Origin: a virus
DNA: 32,486 bases
IMG/VR virus record: IMGVR_UViG_3300042154_001940
Coordinates: 1 to 32,486 of that record
Reading direction: 5' to 3' (one strand)
Shown: one piece after another, positions 29,747-32,486 of the stretch
Numbering within the stretch: position 1 is the stretch's first letter
How the letters are laid out: every line of letters starts with the position of its first letter
The notes under the pieces: model-generated
Database searches by the model: none
What the model was told of the DNA's origin: nothing
The model's input: the letters and a program-made list of their open reading frames with translations, nothing else
Translations under genes and position numbers: made by a program

Positions 29747-29950
29747 TTATATTGTTGTTTTAAACATTTCTTTTCCCATTTGAATAAAATTAGTATAGGC
29801 ATCAAATCCCATAGACTCTATAAGTTTAGCTTGTAATCTGTAGCTTTCTCTCCTTAATTCTTTGCTATCATCATAATCTAATTCCTCCGTTGCTAATTCG
29901 TAATTTAAATCTAAAATTTTGCTAAAAATTGCTGATTGTTCGTTTGTCAT
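29747..29950 (-). CDS. Small hypothetical early protein
   Basis: 67 aa, acidic and helical (ILDLNYELATEELDYDD, SKELRRESYRLQAKLIESMG). First gene under the promoter at 29979 and thus probably among the first expressed. Not recognised. A host-takeover role is possible but unsupported. Confidence 0.6.
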   Translation of the reverse strand: MTNEQSAIFSKILDLNYELATEELDYDDSKELRRESYRLQAKLIESMGFDAYTNFIQMGKEMFKTTI

Positions 29951-29978
29951 GATTTTATTTATTTATCTAATTGTTTGG

Positions 29979-30008
29979 CAAAGATAATTATATATTTCAT
30001 ATTTGCAA
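29979..30008 (-). promoter_or_regulatory. Bacteroidetes-type promoter at the head of the early region
   Basis: Minus strand: TTG (30008-30006), 19-bp spacer, TATCTTTG (29986-29979). The inverted repeat TTGCATATTGCAA overlaps the -33 box and could be an operator. It lies in the 118-base gap between the endolysin (30069) and the first early gene (29950). The rest of the gap is AT-rich without another signal. Confidence 0.85.
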
Positions 30009-30068
30009 TATGCAAAATAATAAATCACATAATATTTTACAATAATCTGATAATGAATCCAATAAAAT

Positions 30069-30476
30069 TTATTTGATAACGATGATTTGCTTTCTATTCC
30101 CTACTTTCTTTAAGGAAATATGTATCCATGTATAATCGTACTCATTGATTATCTGGTCGTAATTTAATCCACTTTGTTTAATAAAATCAAAGATTTTTTT
30201 GTTTTCTGCTTTTGGACCAGCAGTTATATCAATTGAATTACCAAGCACATGACCGCTGGTTTTACTCCCATTGACCGCCTTGTTAAGTTCTGGGCATCGG
30301 TAAAACGAGCTTACAGTTATAGGCTTACTATACCATTCTCTGATTGGTTCAAATAATTCCTCTGCAACGTGTTTCATTGCATCTAATACATTATCTGTAG
30401 GAGTATTATTAATACCATGCCTTAATGCAGTTAGGCTTATTGTAGCCTCTTCTAAACTAATATGTTTACTTATCAT
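30069..30476 (-). CDS. Endolysin, peptidase M15 family
   Basis: 135 aa. VSSFYRCPELNKAVNG near 55-70, then SGHVLGNSIDI with zinc ligands His76 and Asp83, and WIHIS with His119 near the C-terminus: the M15 D-Ala-D-Ala carboxypeptidase/endopeptidase layout that cuts peptidoglycan peptides. No signal peptide, so it would need the neighbouring holin-like protein to cross the inner membrane. It overlaps that gene by 11 bases. Last gene of the lysis cassette. Confidence 0.9.
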   Translation of the reverse strand: MISKHISLEEATISLTALRHGINNTPTDNVLDAMKHVAEELFEPIREWYSKPITVSSFYRCPELNKAVNGSKTSGHVLGNSIDITAGPKAENKKIFDFIKQSGLNYDQIINEYDYTWIHISLKKVGNRKQIIVIK

Positions 30477-30699
30477 CTGACTTATCCTCTTTCTTAAATT
30501 TTTCTACACTACTCAATCCCAAGCATCCAAATGCTAACAATGATACTGACTCTACTAATATCGTAGATGGTGCAATCTCAACTGCGGAAAATGAGTTATG
30601 ATACATGGTTATGCATAACATGATTGTGCAAAGTAATCCAGCTACTCTTTTGCTTGACAATTGTCCTTTGTCATCTTTTATTATTTCAAGTATTTTCAT
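30466..30699 (-). CDS. Holin-like membrane protein
   Basis: 77 aa with two transmembrane helices (about 21-38 VAGLLCTIMLCITMY and 45-64 STILVESVSLLAFGCLGL) and charged ends; the C-terminus is rich in Lys, Asp and Glu. Such short two-helix proteins next to the endolysin serve as class II holins, making the lesion through which the endolysin escapes. ATGA overlap with the gene above (30696-30699). Confidence 0.75.
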   Translation of the reverse strand: MKILEIIKDDKGQLSSKRVAGLLCTIMLCITMYHNSFSAVEIAPSTILVESVSLLAFGCLGLSSVEKFKKEDKSDDK

Positions 30700-31004
30700 T
30701 TTAAAAATATTAATGGGAACATAATAATTCCCTGTACTACCATGAATACAATTCCCTCAATTGTAAATAATTGCTCTGTTTTTACTTCAACTATTTGTAC
30801 TACTTGGACTGTATCAATTCTAACTATTGGCTTTATATTCTTTAGTCTTTCAATTTCTGCCCTTTGAAAAACAAATGTGTCATTTACTTGCTTTGCCTGT
30901 TGCATAGTAAACACAACTACTTTCTCCCCATCTACTTTTTTAATTATTTGGGAATAGGCTAAATGGCTCAACAGAGTCAATAGGAGCAATAATAGAATCC
31001 TCAT
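30696..31004 (-). CDS. Secreted or membrane-anchored lysis-cassette protein
   Basis: 102 aa from the ATG at 31004 (TTG at 31013 possible). N-terminal signal peptide (ILLLLLLTLLSHLAYSQ, no lipobox Cys), a periplasmic helix (MQQAKQVNDTFVFQRAEIERL), and a C-terminal membrane helix (GIVFMVVQGIIMFPLIFL). It starts inside the previous gene with a 65-base overlap, a nested arrangement reminiscent of Rz/Rz1 spanins. The C-terminal anchor and the coiled helix could join the inner membrane to a partner. The role is inferred. Confidence 0.6.
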   Translation of the reverse strand: MRILLLLLLTLLSHLAYSQIIKKVDGEKVVVFTMQQAKQVNDTFVFQRAEIERLKNIKPIVRIDTVQVVQIVEVKTEQLFTIEGIVFMVVQGIIMFPLIFLK

Positions 31005-31254
31005 AGTTTTCAATTTTTTGTATTAATGTTTTATTCTCTGCCTCAAGTTCTGTAATCTTATTTTTAATAGTCTCAAAGTTTTCCTTTTGGACTTTCTCCG
31101 CTACCTTAATTGATGAGTTTGCTTTTGTAAAATTTACTTTACTTTTAGCTAACAATGAGTCTATAGAATCTGGACCATCATTTTGCTGGGTATCTCTTTT
31201 TATAGTAGATACTGCAATGACTAATGTTGTAGCTATAAATAAGACTGTTTTCAT
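30940..31254 (-). CDS. Secreted coiled-coil lysis-cassette protein
   Basis: 104 aa. N-terminal membrane or signal segment (VLFIATTLVIAVSTI), then a long charged coiled coil (SSIKVAEKVQKENFETIKNK, ITELEAENKTLIQKIENYE), as in inner-membrane spanins (Rz type). The next gene starts within its end. ATGA coupling with the gene above (31251-31254). A spanin role is likely from layout but there is no conserved motif. Confidence 0.6.
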   Translation of the reverse strand: MKTVLFIATTLVIAVSTIKRDTQQNDGPDSIDSLLAKSKVNFTKANSSIKVAEKVQKENFETIKNKITELEAENKTLIQKIENYEDSIIAPIDSVEPFSLFPNN

Positions 31255-31508
31255 TTCATTTGAGTTAGGATGTCCAATTTAGTTACTGCCACCGCTAATG
31301 CAGAATCTGACCTTTTTAAAGCAATAGATAATTGGTCTATCTTATAATCCATTAGTTCAATTTTAGCATCTGATTTTGTAATCTGGGCTTGGTACATAAG
31401 TTTGTTGTCTATATACAAGTATCCAACAGATACAATGATAAGAAACATAGTAGCTTTAAAAGGGTCTTTAAGAAAATCTGCAAATGAAATTGGGAGTCCT
31501 ACTGCCAT
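31251..31508 (-). CDS. Membrane-anchored coiled-coil lysis-cassette protein
   Basis: 85 aa. N-terminal FADFLKDPFKATMFLIIVSVGYLYIDN with one membrane helix (about 18-35), then a coiled coil (KIELMDYKIDQLSIALKRSD). First gene after the terminator at 31520. This Bacteroidetes phage family (membrane helix followed by a D-x-K-I-x-x-L coiled coil) is found with endolysins. It may be a holin-associated or spanin-like protein. Exact function not known to me. Confidence 0.65.
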   Translation of the reverse strand: MAVGLPISFADFLKDPFKATMFLIIVSVGYLYIDNKLMYQAQITKSDAKIELMDYKIDQLSIALKRSDSALAVAVTKLDILTQMK

Positions 31509-31519
31509 AGTTAAAAATT

Positions 31520-31545
31520 AATAAATGGGGTATTACCCCCATTAA
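31520..31545 (-). terminator. Probable intrinsic terminator before the lysis cassette
   Basis: AATGGGG-TATTAC-CCCCATT (31524-31543), extended by further A/T pairing with one mismatch, followed in minus-strand RNA by an interrupted U-rich run. It starts one base below the stop of the 48-aa gene (31546). Moderate strength. Confidence 0.6.
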
Positions 31546-31692
31546 TTAAACTGTAATTCCCTCTTCTTTTTTTGGAGTTTGCTCTTCTACTAATTTACCA
31601 AAAAACTGCATCAATGGTAAACCATACTTGGTAGGCATTTCTTGAAAAAATGCATCCAATTCTTTTACTTTCTCTTCGCTAATTGTTATCAT
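31546..31692 (-). CDS. 48-aa hypothetical protein
   Basis: The ATG at 31692 lies 5 bases below the stop of the gene at 31698 and reads 48 codons (ISEEKVKELDAFFQEMPTKY, then GLPLMQFFGKLVEEQTPKKEEG). The composition matches neighbouring genes. The next thing downstream is a terminator. Similar short helical proteins follow fibre genes in Bacteroidetes phages. No function known. Confidence 0.65.
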   Translation of the reverse strand: MITISEEKVKELDAFFQEMPTKYGLPLMQFFGKLVEEQTPKKEEGITV

Positions 31693-31697
31693 AATTT

Positions 31698-31997
31698 TTA
31701 TAATGTAGAGGTAAAAGTAATATTTGGATTTAACAATTGCAATTTTGCAATGTACATGTCTGTTAATTCACTCAAAATGTTGCCACTAAAGTTTGTATCC
31801 TCAGTAGTATCATTTAAAATACTGTTCATAGTTTCATTGTAAACAAAACTTTGGATGTACCCTTGAGGAATATTCTCCCCATCCACTAATTTAGTTCCTA
31901 AAAAAGAATTATAGTTTACTGTTAGTAAACCTACTTTTGTACTTGTTTGAGTCTCTTCGCTTGTAGCTATGAAACTTGGTTCTGTTACTTTTATCAT
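31698..31997 (-). CDS. Small hypothetical late protein after the fibre gene
   Basis: 99 aa. Strand-rich start (VTEPSFIATSEETQTSTKVG, then LLTVNYNSFLGTKLVDGENI), then a helical/acidic stretch and NPNITFTSTL. It follows the fibre gene by 13 bases and could be a fibre chaperone or accessory, but no motif shows it. Unrecognised. Confidence 0.6.
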   Translation of the reverse strand: MIKVTEPSFIATSEETQTSTKVGLLTVNYNSFLGTKLVDGENIPQGYIQSFVYNETMNSILNDTTEDTNFSGNILSELTDMYIAKLQLLNPNITFTSTL

Positions 31998-32010
31998 TTT
32001 ATTTTTTATT

Positions 32011-32486
32011 TTATAAACTTGTTACTGTTTGCCATGTTGTTGAAAACACACATAATTTTCCCAATGTTGTGTCAAATACCATTAGACCTGTTGCTGGGGT
32101 TACTATTGCATTCTTTTGTGCCGTTGTCATTCGTGGCATTAAAAAGCCTTTTGTTGTGCTGTTTACTTGAAATATTGCGCTTGCATCTTTTGTTAAATCA
32201 CTACTTAAGCCTACAATTGCGGCGTCTTGTAATCTATTATATCCAAAGTTATTATTTATTAAATTTCCAGTATAAATAACACTTAAAGAATTTATTGTAC
32301 ACGGTCCACTATCATCCGCCAACCTAAAATCAATTGCCGCCCCGTTTCTTTTTATACTTGGAAAACTTGACGTTGTGCCGCCTATTTTTAATAAACCCGT
32401 TACAGGAGTAAACAATATAGAACCAGCCGTTGACATTTGAAAATTATTTGCGTCATGATATAAATAACCGTTGTAAGTTACCCAAG
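32011..32486 (-). CDS. Tail fibre / adhesin-like protein, C-terminal part (same gene as 1-1423)
   Basis: C-terminal 137 codons plus the duplicated overlap of the fibre gene that starts at 1423. The ATG at 32436 is an internal Met, not the start. The C-terminus carries a motif I recognise from many Bacteroidetes phage fibres: TTKGFLMPRMTTAQ, then PATGLMVFDT and a last aromatic strand. The GGTTSSFPS...RLADDSG block repeats one found about 320 residues earlier, which suggests growth by internal duplication. The next gene (31997) starts 13 bases downstream in the same direction. Confidence 0.8.
   Translation of the reverse strand, partial: WVTYNGYLYHDANNFQMSTAGSILFTPVTGLLKIGGTTSSFPSIKRNGAAIDFRLADDSGPCTINSLSVIYTGNLINNNFGYNRLQDAAIVGLSSDLTKDASAIFQVNSTTKGFLMPRMTTAQKNAIVTPATGLMVFDTTLGKLCVFSTTWQTVTSL
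32424..32486. repeat. 63-bp terminal direct repeat, right copy
   Basis: Exact copy of bases 1-63. It begins inside the tail-fibre gene, and the same codons are read in both copies. When the genome is made circular one copy should be dropped. Confidence 0.95.

Noticed and set aside
29951-30068. Terminator after the endolysin
   Set aside because: No G/C stem followed by a T run was found; the region has only the early promoter and AT-rich DNA.

Overview
The window looks like one complete genome of a tailed phage (siphovirus-like) infecting a Bacteroidetes host, probably a flavobacterium-type bacterium. The first and last 63 bases are identical (1-63 = 32424-32486), so the contig closes into a circle of 32423 bp. 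The start of the window falls inside a tail-fibre gene. The host group is inferred from three things: very AT-rich DNA, promoters of the Bacteroidetes type (TTG, 19-20 bp, TAnnTTTG) with no obvious Shine-Dalgarno sites, and many small protein families typical of Bacteroidetes phages. Every supported gene lies on the minus strand, so transcription runs from high to low coordinates. I see no integrase, tRNA, IS element or CRISPR array.

Early and replication region, about 29950 down to 16306. It opens with a consensus promoter (29979-30008). Next come two small genes, a small putative HTH gene with its own promoter, an SSB-like protein ending DDLPF, and a strong terminator (28318-28345). Then follow a replication initiator whose coding sequence contains five 23-bp-spaced iterons beside an AT-rich stretch (candidate origin, 27800-27980), a candidate helicase loader, a VRR-NUC nuclease, a sigma-70-like factor, a glycosyltransferase-like protein, an HNH nuclease, two paralogous small proteins, an IbrA-like PAPS-reductase-family protein with an IbrB-like ParB-fold partner, a second ParB-like protein, and the small and large terminase subunits. 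Eight tiny accessory genes under their own promoters follow, ending at a terminator (16304-16326).

Late region, 16261 down to 1 and across the junction to 30069. The order is unusual: tail genes come first, starting with a frameshifted tail-assembly-like gene, then a gp10-like neck protein, an 883-aa tail protein and the tape measure. Head genes follow: XkdF-type protease, scaffold-like protein, major capsid, tail tube, portal and connector. After these come a lipoprotein with a C-terminal membrane anchor (unimolecular-spanin-like), a Cys-rich protein and a 611-aa fibre gene split by the contig ends. Past another terminator, a compact lysis cassette contains three membrane or secreted coiled-coil proteins, a holin-like protein and an M15 peptidase endolysin.

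Regulation. Seven near-perfect Bacteroidetes promoters and one weaker one serve early and accessory genes only. Late genes lack them. Four late genes instead share a GTTAtATTA-like leader motif, three at an identical distance from the start codon, which could be read by the phage's own sigma-like factor. Several genes missed by a 60-aa cutoff (31546-31692, 22270-22404, 17348-17485, 10575-10733) are supported by the ATGA/TAATG couplings used throughout the genome.
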